Positions 46,749 to 56,487 are shown, numbered from the stretch's first letter. The stretch is 64,000 nt of DNA from Anaerorhabdus furcosa (GCF_900167375.1 NZ_FUWY01000004.1:186001-250000); one strand, 5' to 3'. Program-made: numbers and translations. Notes: generated by a model from the sequence alone, not told the origin.

Positions 46749-47429
46749 CTATCCATTTCCCCATGTAACTATATTTTGATCTTCTTTTAAACCAAGTTTT
46801 TCTTGTAGATTCTTTGATGCAACATTATCTGGATGAACTTGGGCAAAAGGAAGTCGGCCTTGTTTTAATGTTTTATCAATTAAATACTTTTCCATGTATG
46901 TTCCTAAACCCAAACGCTTGTACTGGTCTAAAATAACAAGTAATCCCATTGATCCTTCATCATGATATCCAATAAAACCCATACAAACATCTTCTTTAAA
47001 AACGCCCCATAAGTTTCCTGATGCAAGCCTTGATTGAATGTAGTTCGGATCATCATATCCATGATAATGTTCAAGAACAAAGTCATAGTAACTATCATCT
47101 AGTTCTCTTATTTCAACATCATCTCTTACTTCAAAATCTATGGAATCTTTTTCATACAAATAATTCCAACACTCAAATGCATCCTCCATTCCTGGTAAAT
47201 ATGGTCTTAGTTCTTTCGTATTAATGCAGAAGCCATTGTTTTTACTTGTATCGATAACCGCTAAGATTTGATCTACTTCACTCATCATTTCACATGCAAT
47301 GAAATAGCATTCCATATCTCTTTTATACAATACTATGGATGTTTCAGTTTCTAGTAAATTACTCACCATTGGATCACTCTTTAAGTGAATTAAATTACAA
47401 TATTTTCTTTTATTTTTATCTAAATTCAT
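46749..47429 (-). CDS. GNAT family N-acetyltransferase
   Basis: 226 aa from the ATG at 47429 (AGTAGGTGATAAGA upstream; a GTG three codons earlier is less likely). The C-terminal GNAT motif is [25 protein letters not shown] (about 175-199), with RxxGxG/T, then [18 protein letters not shown]. The N-terminal half is another partly recognisable GNAT-like fold (bilobal). The substrate is unknown. It precedes CorA and DUF1003 in a possible operon. Confidence 0.8.
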
Positions 47430-47471
47430 TCTTATCACCTACTGTAAGTATAGCATTTCAAAAGAAAAAGA

Positions 47472-47490
47472 TGTACATATTTCATGTACA
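47472..47490 (-). terminator. PTS operon terminator
   Basis: TGTACAT / ATGTACA stem with a 5-base loop followed on the minus strand by CTTTTTCTTTT. Confidence 0.75.
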
Positions 47491-47512
47491 CCTTTACTTG
47501 GAAAGGGATAGA

Positions 47513-48310
47513 TTATAGTAATCCAATAAATGAACAAACAATTGCAAGAACGATTGTTCCAATGATAAGAATTACTGGGCTTACTTGTTTCTTCTTTAAT
47601 AGATAGAACATTAATAATGTATATCCTAGAGGAAGTAATTTAGGGAAAATTGTATCTAAGAATGCTTCTTGAATACTAACTTCGATACCACCTGCAACAC
47701 TAATTACAGGAAGTAAATTAATATTTACATAAGATGCGATTAAAGCACCAATAACAGTAATACCTAGAATTGTTGCAGAGTTTGCAATAATATCTGAGTT
47801 TTCTTGTAACATTTCAAATGATTTTGTTCCCAAACGATATCCCATGTGTGTCCACACAATACGTAATACCCAAATTGTTAAGTATGCACCAACGAAAATG
47901 ATTGGTCCAATAATTAATCCTTGTGAAGCAAATGAACAAGAGATACCTGCGATAATTGGAAGGAATGTGAACCAGAAGATTGCATCCCCAATACCTGCGA
48001 TAGGTCCAAATAGTGCTAGTTTTAAACCTTTAATTAAACTACGGTCTTCTCCGTTTTCTTCAAGAGAGATAAGTAATCCCATCAAGAATCCAACTAAGTT
48101 TGGATGTGTATTGATAAATTCAAGGTTATCTGTCATTGCAAGTGATAAACCTTCTTTATCATCTGCATAGATTTTTTCTAATGCTGGAAGTTGAGCTAAT
48201 AGCCATCCACCTGCTTGCATTCTTTCATAGTTAAATGAAGCTTGTAGGAAAGATGAACGTAAACCTAGCATTGTTATATCTTTTTTAGTAAGTTTTTTAG
48301 ATGCCGACAT
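47513..48310 (-). CDS. PTS mannose/fructose/sorbose-family IID component
   Basis: 265 aa from the ATG at 48310 (CAGGAGGAAATAAAA upstream; ATG at 48415 belongs to IIC coding). KKDITMLGLRSSFLQASFNYERMQAGGWLLAQLPALEKIY (about 8-47) is the classic IID start. The remainder has GPIAGIGDAIFWFTFLPIIAGI and several helices. Membrane translocation subunit with IIC. The start overlaps IIC's 3' end by 14 bases. Confidence 0.93.
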   Translation of the reverse strand: MSASKKLTKKDITMLGLRSSFLQASFNYERMQAGGWLLAQLPALEKIYADDKEGLSLAMTDNLEFINTHPNLVGFLMGLLISLEENGEDRSLIKGLKLALFGPIAGIGDAIFWFTFLPIIAGISCSFASQGLIIGPIIFVGAYLTIWVLRIVWTHMGYRLGTKSFEMLQENSDIIANSATILGITVIGALIASYVNINLLPVISVAGGIEVSIQEAFLDTIFPKLLPLGYTLLMFYLLKKKQVSPVILIIGTIVLAIVCSFIGLL

Positions 48311-49103
48311 TTTTATTTCCTCCTGTGCTTCCTGAATTATTTGCGATTGCTTCTTCGATTGCAGTTCTTCTAGCTTTTGCATTGAAGAAATCAAACAATG
48401 CGAATGCAGTACCAAGCATTGCTACTGGTAATAAGTTGTTCATTGGAATAAAGTTCATCATTAAGAATCCAGCGATAAAGAATGGGATGTATTTTGCTTT
48501 CATCATAACGCGTAATAACATACCGAATCCGATAGCAGGTAAGATACCTCCTGCAACTTCTAATCCATGGATTAACCATGCAGGCATAGATGTAACAAAG
48601 TTAGCCATTGGTTCTTGTGCTAAGTAAGTACAAGCAAATACGATAACTCCGTATGATAATGCTACGATTAAAGTTGTAGTAATATTGATACGACGAATTT
48701 TTGCAACATTTCCTTCTTCAGCTGCTTTATCCGCACCAGCCATAAAGAATGAGAATGAAGAATAGAAGAATAAAATAACGTATTGCATTAAGAATGAGAA
48801 TGGTAAACATAAACCTAATGCTGTTTCAGCACTCACACCTGCTGTGTAAGCGATTGTTGTTGACATAAATCCAGCTAAAACTGGGTTAGGAGGTTGTGTT
48901 CCTCCAGCAGGTGTTAATCCTGCGAACGCTAGTTCTGTTAAAGCCCCTGTTGCTAAACCTAGTTGAACATTACCTAAAATAATTCCTGTCACTGTTGATA
49001 CAACAAGTGGACGGAAGATAAATAATGCTTCTAACCAGTAATCCACACCGATAATAATAGCGGCAATTGCAAGCATTAAGCCTTGCATTAATGTGATTTG
49101 CAT
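48297..49103 (-). CDS. PTS mannose/fructose/sorbose-family IIC component
   Basis: 268 aa, about six to eight helices. It reads LMLAIAAIIIGVDYWLEALFIFRPLVVSTVTGIILG (about 6-41) and LAFAGLTPAGGTQPPNPVLAGFMSTTIAY (about 58-86), the conserved IIC substrate-channel motif. It forms the sugar pore with IID. Ribosome site AAGGAGAAAG. Between IIB and IID in a compact three-gene operon. Confidence 0.93.
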   Translation of the reverse strand: MQITLMQGLMLAIAAIIIGVDYWLEALFIFRPLVVSTVTGIILGNVQLGLATGALTELAFAGLTPAGGTQPPNPVLAGFMSTTIAYTAGVSAETALGLCLPFSFLMQYVILFFYSSFSFFMAGADKAAEEGNVAKIRRINITTTLIVALSYGVIVFACTYLAQEPMANFVTSMPAWLIHGLEVAGGILPAIGFGMLLRVMMKAKYIPFFIAGFLMMNFIPMNNLLPVAMLGTAFALFDFFNAKARRTAIEEAIANNSGSTGGNKNVGI

Positions 49104-49125
49104 TTTTCTTTCTCCTTTTTATTTT

Positions 49126-49596
49126 TTATATTTTTTCGATTGAATCTCCTGGAACATCTTGACAATATACGTTAGAGCCATGATCTCTAGCAAATACTAA
49201 ATCTGCCATGTCTTGATCATCAACATATACTTTCTTTGTAAGTGCACGTTTTCCATTTGAGAAGTGCATGTTACCTACATTGACGTCCTTTAAAGTCACA
49301 CCATATTCAATTAGGCGCCTAACAGTTTCTGGTGTTCTAACTACAAGGAAAATTTTTTGTTCAGGTGCAGCATTACCGATAATATCTGCTGTATATTCAA
49401 CTGTGAAAAAACGAATTCCAACACCACTAGATTTTGCAGTAAATGTCATTAATTGTTGTTGAATTTGATCATTGGCAACTTCATCATCACAAACAACGAT
49501 TAAGTTTGCTCCAATTGTTTTTGTCCAAGTCACCCCTACTTGTCCATGTACCAAACGATTATCGATACGTGTCAAAAGAATATTTTCTCCTTTCAT
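49126..49596 (-). CDS. PTS mannose/fructose/sorbose-family IIB component (first copy)
   Basis: 156 aa. It starts ILLTRIDNRLVHGQVGVTWTKTIGANLIVV (about 5-34); the His of LVHGQV is the phosphorylated residue. First gene of the operon, directly downstream of a sigma-54 promoter, with a long perfect ribosome site AAGGAGGTGAAAGA. A separate IIA is not found in the window. A second IIB is at 53695-54198. Confidence 0.94.
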   Translation of the reverse strand: MKGENILLTRIDNRLVHGQVGVTWTKTIGANLIVVCDDEVANDQIQQQLMTFTAKSSGVGIRFFTVEYTADIIGNAAPEQKIFLVVRTPETVRRLIEYGVTLKDVNVGNMHFSNGKRALTKKVYVDDQDMADLVFARDHGSNVYCQDVPGDSIEKI

Positions 49597-49629
49597 TCTT
49601 TCACCTCCTTTTCCTTCACCTAAATACCT

Positions 49630-49646
49630 AGCAAAAAGCGTGCCAA
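49630..49646 (-). promoter_or_regulatory. Sigma-54 (-24/-12) promoter for the PTS operon
   Basis: On the minus strand: TTGGCACGCTTTTTGCT. GG and GC are ten bases apart, and both hexamer cores (TGGCAC, TTGC) match the consensus TGGCAC-N5-TTGCW exactly. It is 34 bases upstream of the IIB ATG (GC to ATG). LevR and rpoN genes just upstream make it functional in context. It lies inside the hairpin at 49636-49664. Confidence 0.88.
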
Positions 49647-49664
49647 CTTTATCTTAGCACGCCT
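49636..49664 (-). terminator. levR terminator hairpin (shared with the sigma-54 promoter)
   Basis: AAGGCGTGC / GCACGCTT arms about 13 bases apart with a T run behind on the minus strand. It follows the levR stop by 13 bases. Its right arm is part of the -24 element. Confidence 0.7.
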
Positions 49665-49676
49665 TAAATCCTTTGT

Positions 49677-52400
49677 TTATAAGTAATTTTCAATATAATT
49701 AAATATATAATAAATTTCTGAAACAGGGATTTCGACACTATAATTCATTTCTACGACACTAAATATTTCTTTTACTGTATTAATAAAATCACCATGTTGT
49801 TCTATAAATTCTACTGGCTCTTCTATTAATTGAACTTCATTTTTAAGGATTAATCGCTCAATTAAGCAAGACAGGTGTACATAAAGTCCTACTTTACTAG
49901 CTGCAGGAAGTGGTGTACTTAGATGCTCTTCCATTTCAATAACTAGTTGTTCAACATCATCCAACACCTTTTCAGCATTCAATATCGTTAAATGATTTAC
50001 GATGTTATTGAGTGTAAAGTTCTTGATGATGTTTTGTTTCATCACTTCAATATCTTCTTCTTGTAAGAAATCTTTCATAAGTGAACTCAATTGATCCATT
50101 TCTGAATTCAAAACTAAATCCTCAATTGCAATGAATGGAATATCTTCTATGTACGGATTCATTGTTCCCAAAATAAAGGAAACATCATACTTTTCAAAGA
50201 TATAATCATTTTTACCATTTTCAACGAGTTTATTATAGTCATAACTCACAATTTCTGCATCAATGTTTTTTGGTAAACTCCTCTTATACAGATCCACAAT
50301 TTTTTCAGCTGCACCCACACCTGTTGCACAAACAGATAGAATGGCTTTCTTCTTCAATCGATTTTGAATGTATTTGTATTGAGATGTAGTGTCAAGACAA
50401 GCAGTTTCTAGTATTTTAGATATATCTTCACCTTGTTTGATTTTACTTCCAATAATAAGAGCTAGCTTTGTGTTTACATTGTTGATAATGCTTATGTTTA
50501 CATTTGGAATTTGTTTAATTCCTTTATAAATTTCTTCTAATGATCCCATATCAACTAATAAAACCAAATCATCAAAGTAGTTCTTCATCTTTAAATAATC
50601 ATTTAATTGATTTGTTATCTTATCCACACTCACATCCAATTGCATATCGATGGCGTCAAAAATATTCTCGTTGAGCATTTTATTGACTGCATCAGCCAAA
50701 GATGAAGCGGTAGAATAACCATGACATAAGATGACAGCAATGGTTTTATTGCTTGATTCTTCTCGATGCATATCACATATCATCAGCATCAATCTAATCT
50801 TCATCATCTCATCAATTTCAATATCCAAGTTAATTCCTACATTGTCCACAATCTCTGTAGCAATCGCATACTCACGAGGATATTTCATTTGAAATAGTTC
50901 TGAGAAATCATGAATTTCTTGTGTATGATTACTTAACCAGTTTTTAAGTTCATGGCTTAATCGTGCATATTCACTTAAATATCTTGATACAAGTAAGATA
51001 TCATTATTACTTATTTTTAAGTTGTAACGATTCATAACAATAGAGAATATTTTATCAGTAATCTTTTTTGTAAACTCATGATTTGGACTTGATGCTTGAT
51101 TTCGATCAAACATCAAATAATCACTATATTGATCAATAACTTCTTTCAAAGATTCACTTAATAAACGATTGGTTAATGGATTCTCTAAGTATTTACGATA
51201 ACTTTCTAACATTCTTTCATAAACTCCAATTAACTTCGCATCATATGGATTAGGTTGATATGGAAAACAGAGTTTAACCATTTTCTTATCTTTTGTACCT
51301 TGTAGCTTAAAGTTAATGACAGGTGCTAGTTGAAGTACATATTCAGGTAAGTTATTTACATGGATTTCTAATAAATCTCTTTCTTGATTATCCTCAAGAA
51401 ACGCATTTGCACAAGTTGCACGTATGCTGTTCATTAATCCCCCAACATTACCTGGAATTGAAGTATCCATAAAGATTTGATAAGCAAGTGAACTAATTTC
51501 AATTGTTTTTCCAATTTCCTTGGATTCATTTTTAAATATTGAAGACAATAAAGCCGCCTTTTCATTTCGTGGTCGCTCATCCAAGGCAGGTATTTTTACA
51601 ACAATCGGTATTCTTCGAAGCAATGTTTTAAGTAAAACATCTTCTGGATTTTCAGTAGTCGCAAAAATTAAACGTACATCTGAATGAAACCAATTTTCAT
51701 TGTCACCAACACGATGATAAACACCTTTATCCATAAATAAGAACAATTTTTCTTGGCATTCTGCTTTTAAACAATGAACTTCATCTAAAAATAGTACACC
51801 ACCATCTGCAAGTTGAATCAAACCTGGATTATCTTTATCCGCACCTGTATAAGCACCTTTTTTATGCCCAAACAAGTTCGCAGTTAATAACTCAGGGTTA
51901 TTGGCATATTCACTGCAGTTAACCACAATAAATTTACTTTCAGGTTCAATGATTTTTGCACAAATCGCATACTCATAAGTTGTTTGCGCAATTCTACTCT
52001 TACCTGTACCTGTAGCACCATTTAATAAAATTGGTAATCCTAAAGGAGGATAGCTAATTGCTGCTTTGCACTGCTCAATTGCATGTCTCAAAGAATCTCT
52101 TGAACCAATAAGACGATCAAAATCTTCTTTTTTAAATGTTAAATCTTCAAAAGATTCAAATACACTATTCTCAAGTTCAATTCCTTGTTTCTCTAATTCA
52201 CTTATTCCATAGAAATAAACAGGTCGTGAATTAATCTTTACGACCTTATTGTCTTGAATGAACTCATTTAAATATTGTGAAACACTGTTACGACTAAGTG
52301 ATAATTCATTCGCAAGATAGGACGCAGTAAAACATTCCATCGGAACTGGACCATTCTTTTCTGTATAACTATTCAATAATTCTAGTAGTTTCTCTTTCAT
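49677..52400 (-). CDS. levR: LevR-type sigma-54 transcriptional activator with PTS regulatory domains
   Basis: 907 aa. An N-terminal winged-helix reads LSRNSVSQYLNEFI (about 33-46). The AAA+ domain has Walker A GATGTGKS (about 127-134), the sigma-54 loop GAYTGADKDNPGLI (about 176-189; GAFTGA type), Walker B GGVLFLDEVHCL (about 195-206) and arginine fingers. PRD1 at about 440-550. An EIIA-Man-like domain starts near 555 with AVILCHGYSTASSLADA (His of LevR). An EIIB-Gat-like ILSVCATGVGAAEKI (about 690-704) has its Cys. PRD2 with HLSCLIERL and SVEIPVSEIYYI ends it. LevR couples PTS phosphorylation to activation of sigma-54 RNA polymerase. The symbol is by architecture. Confidence 0.9.
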   Translation of the reverse strand: MKEKLLELLNSYTEKNGPVPMECFTASYLANELSLSRNSVSQYLNEFIQDNKVVKINSRPVYFYGISELEKQGIELENSVFESFEDLTFKKEDFDRLIGSRDSLRHAIEQCKAAISYPPLGLPILLNGATGTGKSRIAQTTYEYAICAKIIEPESKFIVVNCSEYANNPELLTANLFGHKKGAYTGADKDNPGLIQLADGGVLFLDEVHCLKAECQEKLFLFMDKGVYHRVGDNENWFHSDVRLIFATTENPEDVLLKTLLRRIPIVVKIPALDERPRNEKAALLSSIFKNESKEIGKTIEISSLAYQIFMDTSIPGNVGGLMNSIRATCANAFLEDNQERDLLEIHVNNLPEYVLQLAPVINFKLQGTKDKKMVKLCFPYQPNPYDAKLIGVYERMLESYRKYLENPLTNRLLSESLKEVIDQYSDYLMFDRNQASSPNHEFTKKITDKIFSIVMNRYNLKISNNDILLVSRYLSEYARLSHELKNWLSNHTQEIHDFSELFQMKYPREYAIATEIVDNVGINLDIEIDEMMKIRLMLMICDMHREESSNKTIAVILCHGYSTASSLADAVNKMLNENIFDAIDMQLDVSVDKITNQLNDYLKMKNYFDDLVLLVDMGSLEEIYKGIKQIPNVNISIINNVNTKLALIIGSKIKQGEDISKILETACLDTTSQYKYIQNRLKKKAILSVCATGVGAAEKIVDLYKRSLPKNIDAEIVSYDYNKLVENGKNDYIFEKYDVSFILGTMNPYIEDIPFIAIEDLVLNSEMDQLSSLMKDFLQEEDIEVMKQNIIKNFTLNNIVNHLTILNAEKVLDDVEQLVIEMEEHLSTPLPAASKVGLYVHLSCLIERLILKNEVQLIEEPVEFIEQHGDFINTVKEIFSVVEMNYSVEIPVSEIYYIFNYIENYL

Positions 52401-52469
52401 GGCATTCCCTCACGAACATATTTTATCGCAAATGAACTTATGTTACAATCTTGTTAAGGTTGAAGTCAC

Positions 52470-53705
52470 ATGAAAACTAAATTAATTCAAACATTAAAAC
52501 CAACACATAAGATTACTATTAAGCAAGTGCAATCACTTGCAATTTTAGTTATGAATCAAAAAGAGATAGAAACCATGGTGATGGAGATGGTTCAAGAAAA
52601 CCCATTACTTGAAATACATCCTGATTTTTACCAGGGGACGGTTGACTACGATTTTAACCAACTAGCTGATAATCATGAGAAAACACTTACTGATGAATTA
52701 CTTGAACAAATCAATACAAGTAAATATAAAAATAAAAACTGTATGAAAGCCATTGTTTATCATTTAGATTCAAATGGATACTTGCAAGTACCTTTATCAG
52801 AAATAAAAAGAGCAACTCATTTTCCAATTAAGGATTTAAAGGAAGCTCTTCATCATGTTCAAACTCTTCAACCAAGTGGTGTCGGAGCAAGAGATTTAAA
52901 AGAATGCCTTGCAATTCAATGCAAGAGAATATCCATTAAGAATCAAGATATCTTACTGAAATGCATAGATTACCTTGAAGATTTATCCAAAGGTCATTTC
53001 AATAAAGTTGCGAAATGCTTAGAAACAGATGAGCATACAATTAAAGAATGCTTGAATAGAATTAAGCAATGCAATCCAAAACCGGGTGCAATGTACTCAC
53101 AATCAATCCCCTACCTTTATCCAGAAATTTTTGTCACTGAAGAAGATGGAAATTATACAATTCAGACAAAGAATCTAAGTCAATACTTATCCATCAATCA
53201 AGATATCACTGATGTCTCTGACCCTGAAGTAAAAAAATACATTAAACAACAAACAAAAGTCCTACAAGAACTATTTGCTTCTTTATCAAAGCGATACTCA
53301 ACACTGCATACCATTAGTACCGTGTTATTCCAAATTCAAAAAGAGCACATTCTTCATGATTCACCACTTATTCCATGTACCTACAAACAAGTTGGAGAAC
53401 TTGTTTCTCGTCATCCTTCAACTGTGTTTAGATCAATTCAAAACAAGGCATTGCAATATGAACACAAAACAATTTTACTTTCTTCATTATTTACAAACGA
53501 AAGTAAAGATGGTTTAAGCAGTGATCAAATAAAGAAAGAACTTAATACACTCATTAAAGAGGAAAATAAAACACGCCCCTTTAGTGATGAACAACTCGTT
53601 CAACTCCTAAAAGAGCGAGATATTACAATTTCTAGACGATGTGTTTCAAAATATAGAGAACAATGTCGTATCCCTAATTCATCAAGAAGAAAGATTATTT
53701 CTTGA
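52470..53705 (+). CDS. rpoN: RNA polymerase sigma-54 factor
   Basis: 411 aa, at the short end of the family. Region I (activator-interacting, Gln/Leu-rich) is PTHKITIKQVQSLAILVMNQKEIETMVMEMVQENPLLEI (about 11-49). The core-binding middle has GVGARDLKECLAIQ (about 135-148). The DNA-binding C-terminus holds an HTH (RPFSDEQLVQLLKERDITISRRCVSKYREQ), with the RpoN box ARRTVAKYR here as SRRCVSKYR (about 388-396). Divergent from levR. It ends 11 bases inside the convergent IIB gene. Confidence 0.95.
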   Translation: MKTKLIQTLKPTHKITIKQVQSLAILVMNQKEIETMVMEMVQENPLLEIHPDFYQGTVDYDFNQLADNHEKTLTDELLEQINTSKYKNKNCMKAIVYHLDSNGYLQVPLSEIKRATHFPIKDLKEALHHVQTLQPSGVGARDLKECLAIQCKRISIKNQDILLKCIDYLEDLSKGHFNKVAKCLETDEHTIKECLNRIKQCNPKPGAMYSQSIPYLYPEIFVTEEDGNYTIQTKNLSQYLSINQDITDVSDPEVKKYIKQQTKVLQELFASLSKRYSTLHTISTVLFQIQKEHILHDSPLIPCTYKQVGELVSRHPSTVFRSIQNKALQYEHKTILLSSLFTNESKDGLSSDQIKKELNTLIKEENKTRPFSDEQLVQLLKERDITISRRCVSKYREQCRIPNSSRRKIIS

Positions 53706-54198
53706 ATTTAACATGTGCTAACGTCGTTAACTCTTCTCGATATGTTCCAGGAACATCTTGCATAAAACAAATTACTTGATGATCCAATAAATTTTGAATA
53801 CCTTCTGCATCCTCATTATTAATATAAACTTTTCGCGATAAAGGGACTTTGCCTTTTTCATAATGCATATTTCCAAAGTTCACTGTATCAATAGGGACCC
53901 CTGCATCAACTAACTCTGATACAGTTTGAACATTTCTAACAACCACAAACATCTTTGAATGAGGGCTACTATTTGTTAGTGCCTCAATGAAATCTTGCAC
54001 AGAAAAGAATAAAATACGAATATTATTAGAATTCGCAACAAATTCCATTAATCGTTGTTGAAGTGGATCAAGTACAACCTCATTATCAACAACAACCAAC
54101 ACATTCACATCCAAACTTGCAGACCAAGGGCCACCCACCTGACCATGTACTAAGCGATTATCAATCCGCACTAAAACAATTTTACCTTCAATCTGCAT
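53695..54198 (-). CDS. PTS mannose/fructose/sorbose-family IIB component (second copy)
   Basis: 167 aa. KIVLVRIDNRLVHGQVGGPWSASLDVNVLVVVDNE (about 5-39) with the phosphoryl His in LVHGQV. Similar to the other IIB (49126-49596) but clearly different in sequence. No IIC/IID beside it. Its stop overlaps rpoN by 11 bases. Thirteen bases after the TspO-related gene, so probably cotranscribed with that from the promoter at 55004-55033. It might feed the same IIC/IID or act as a regulatory phosphate donor for LevR (inference). Confidence 0.88.
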   Translation of the reverse strand: MQIEGKIVLVRIDNRLVHGQVGGPWSASLDVNVLVVVDNEVVLDPLQQRLMEFVANSNNIRILFFSVQDFIEALTNSSPHSKMFVVVRNVQTVSELVDAGVPIDTVNFGNMHYEKGKVPLSRKVYINNEDAEGIQNLLDHQVICFMQDVPGTYREELTTLAHVKFKK

Positions 54199-54211
54199 AT
54201 CTTAATTAGCT

Positions 54212-54985
54212 CTATTTTAATTGTTTCGCTTGATTATAGAGACTTCCCTTCATTACTAAAAGTAATACCACAATTTCAATAGCGATGCAACCTGAGACTG
54301 TTCCAATGATCAGTGTATTTTGTGTGTCACTTAGATGAGCAATCAAGATTCCTATATAAGCCCAAATTGTAACCATCATATAATAAGGATTTCTAAACTT
54401 CCATGCTGTTAATGAAGTAATTACTAAGCCAACAATGGTAATAATTACCATCCATGTTTCAGGTGACTTACCAAATCCATCCCATTGAATCGACACTAAA
54501 TAAACCACAATGTTCGCAATGGTTGCGATAGTAATCCATCCAGTATAGATACCAAAACAACTTTTAAACCATAAATCTTGATGTACTTTTTTCAATTCAA
54601 AGAGAATTGCAAGTAAGGAAACCAAGATACCTAGCATAATAATCAAAGCAATTAAGATTTCATTCATATGCCAAAACAACATCCATATCCCATTTAAGAT
54701 ATTAGAGAAACTCAAGATATAACCTACTCGATTATACACTTTTGCCTCAGAATCACTGAGTTTATCCATTGTAAAGTATCGATAAACGACAACAATCAGT
54801 AAACCATAGATTAAAGTCCATATTAAAAATGTGATCGGAGCTGGGGTAAATAAATTAGGATATAGATCAGAAATATCCTTTGTTGAATACCCATTAAACT
54901 TAAATACATTTGCATATGTATTCGCAAATAAGGTAAACAAAGTAGTAACTAAAACTAGATAACGCGATGGTATTTTTTTATTCAT
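54212..54985 (-). CDS. TspO/MBR-related membrane protein
   Basis: 257 aa, about seven to eight helices. LFTPAPITFLIWTLIYGLLIVVVYRYF (about 45-71) and FSNILNGIWMLFWHMNEI (about 92-109) resemble the TspO-like pattern (FtPppwvFgiVWtilY, NxxWsxlFf). It lacks the tryptophan density of true TspO; some annotators call this group tryptophan-rich sensory or lantibiotic-associated proteins. AGGAGG before the ATG. Function unknown. Confidence 0.65.
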   Translation of the reverse strand: MNKKIPSRYLVLVTTLFTLFANTYANVFKFNGYSTKDISDLYPNLFTPAPITFLIWTLIYGLLIVVVYRYFTMDKLSDSEAKVYNRVGYILSFSNILNGIWMLFWHMNEILIALIIMLGILVSLLAILFELKKVHQDLWFKSCFGIYTGWITIATIANIVVYLVSIQWDGFGKSPETWMVIITIVGLVITSLTAWKFRNPYYMMVTIWAYIGILIAHLSDTQNTLIIGTVSGCIAIEIVVLLLVMKGSLYNQAKQLK

Positions 54986-55003
54986 AAAAACACCTCCTAT
55001 ATT

Positions 55004-55033
55004 TAATTACATCACTCCATTTCCAAATGTCAA
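55004..55033 (-). promoter_or_regulatory. SigA-type promoter for the TspO-related gene and second IIB
   Basis: Minus strand TTGACA (55033-55028), 18 bases, TAATTA (55009-55004), then TATAGGAGG of the ribosome site shortly after. Perfect -35, fair -10. Predicted by eye. Confidence 0.6.
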
Positions 55034-55113
55034 TTAGAACGATTTTCACAAGATGTTCAAAATACAATTTGGGTATTCTATGTTATGATAAGTATAGACG
55101 TAGGAGGTAACTT

Positions 55114-56475
55114 ATGATTTATCAAGATATAATAAATAGTCAAAGAAATTACTTTAATTCAAATAAAACAAAGAATGTTGAATTTAGGAAAGCACAACTG
55201 CTTAAACTAAAACATATGATAAAATCCCATGAAGATGATTTATGTGAAGCTTTACGCACAGATTTAAGCAAATCAAAGACAGAATCTTATTTAACTGAAA
55301 TCAGTATTGTCTATTCAGAAATCAATTCAGCACTAAAAACATTAGATCGATTCGCTAGACCTTCATATAAAAAGATTCCCCTTCACTTAATAGGATCACT
55401 TGGCTATACACTCAAAGAGCCTTATGGAACAGTTTTAATCTTAGCTCCATGGAACTATCCCGTACAATTAACACTTGCACCTTTAGTTGGAGCATTAGCT
55501 GCTGGTAATACTGCTATTGTAAAGAGTTCAGAAAGTAGCTTAGCAACTTCTACTTTATTACAAAAACTTCTTAACGAAACATTCCCAACAGAGGTTGTTT
55601 ATTGCCTAGATCCTAAAGTAGACCCTGAATTATTATTTAAATTTAAATATGATTATATTTTCTTTACAGGTAGTGAAAAAATTGGAAAACAAATCATGGC
55701 TCATGCCGCTAAATATTTAACTCCTGTTACACTTGAACTTGGTGGTAAGAGTCCTACTTTTGTAACCAGAAGTGCAAATATAACACAAGCAGCCAAACGT
55801 ATAGTTTGGGCTAAATTATTAAATGCTGGTCAAACTTGTGTTGCTCCTGATTATATCCTCGTAGATAAAAGTGTAAAAGATGAATTCATTGAACAAGTAC
55901 TTGATCAAATTCAAAGACAATGTCCAAAAGGAGTCTTAGAAGAAACTTATCCTTGTATGATTAATGCAAAACATTATCTTAGAATTAAGAAATTAATTGG
56001 CGAAGAAATGTATAAAACAGAAACATCCTTTGATGACAATACGCGTAAAATTGGTCTTACCCTCTTTACACACGCAACTTTCAATAGTCCTATAATGAAA
56101 GAAGAAATATTTGGTCCAATTCTCCCTATCATTGAATATGATGAAATTGGTGAGGTAATTGAAATAGTCAAATCAAAAGCTAAACCGTTAGCTTGCTACA
56201 TCTTTAGTAAGAACAAAGAAGTATCTAAACGAATCATTGAAGAAGTATCCTTTGGTGGAGGATGTATCAATGATTGTGTTATGCATCTTGCAAATCACCA
56301 TTTACCTTTTGGTGGTGTTGGACAAAGTGGTATGGGAAGTTATCACGGAAAATATAGTCTTGAAACATTCTCCCATACAAAATCAATTCAAAACAATACC
56401 TACTTAATTGACTTACCATTGCGTTATAGCAAGCAAGATAAAACACTAAATATAATTCGAAAAATAATGAAGTAA
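55114..56475 (+). CDS. Aldehyde dehydrogenase family protein (class 3-like)
   Basis: 453 aa. NAD motif LAPWNYPVQLTLAPLVGALAAGNTAIVKSSE (about 110-140), ELGGKSPTFV (about 209-218) with the catalytic Glu, and the nucleophile in NAGQTCVAPDYIL (about 237-249; Cys in GQTCVAP). The C-terminus has EIFGPILPIIEYDEI and HLPFGGVGQSGMGSYHGKYSLETFSH. The short 450-residue form without N-terminal extension is typical of ALDH3-like enzymes acting on fatty or medium-chain aldehydes. Strong AGGAGG start. Followed by a hairpin. Confidence 0.92.
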   Translation: MIYQDIINSQRNYFNSNKTKNVEFRKAQLLKLKHMIKSHEDDLCEALRTDLSKSKTESYLTEISIVYSEINSALKTLDRFARPSYKKIPLHLIGSLGYTLKEPYGTVLILAPWNYPVQLTLAPLVGALAAGNTAIVKSSESSLATSTLLQKLLNETFPTEVVYCLDPKVDPELLFKFKYDYIFFTGSEKIGKQIMAHAAKYLTPVTLELGGKSPTFVTRSANITQAAKRIVWAKLLNAGQTCVAPDYILVDKSVKDEFIEQVLDQIQRQCPKGVLEETYPCMINAKHYLRIKKLIGEEMYKTETSFDDNTRKIGLTLFTHATFNSPIMKEEIFGPILPIIEYDEIGEVIEIVKSKAKPLACYIFSKNKEVSKRIIEEVSFGGGCINDCVMHLANHHLPFGGVGQSGMGSYHGKYSLETFSHTKSIQNNTYLIDLPLRYSKQDKTLNIIRKIMK

Positions 56476-56487
56476 ACTACATAAATA

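Noticed and set aside
47844-48170. 108-codon plus-strand ORF in the PTS IID gene
   Set aside because: Antisense shadow of a clear IID coding region.
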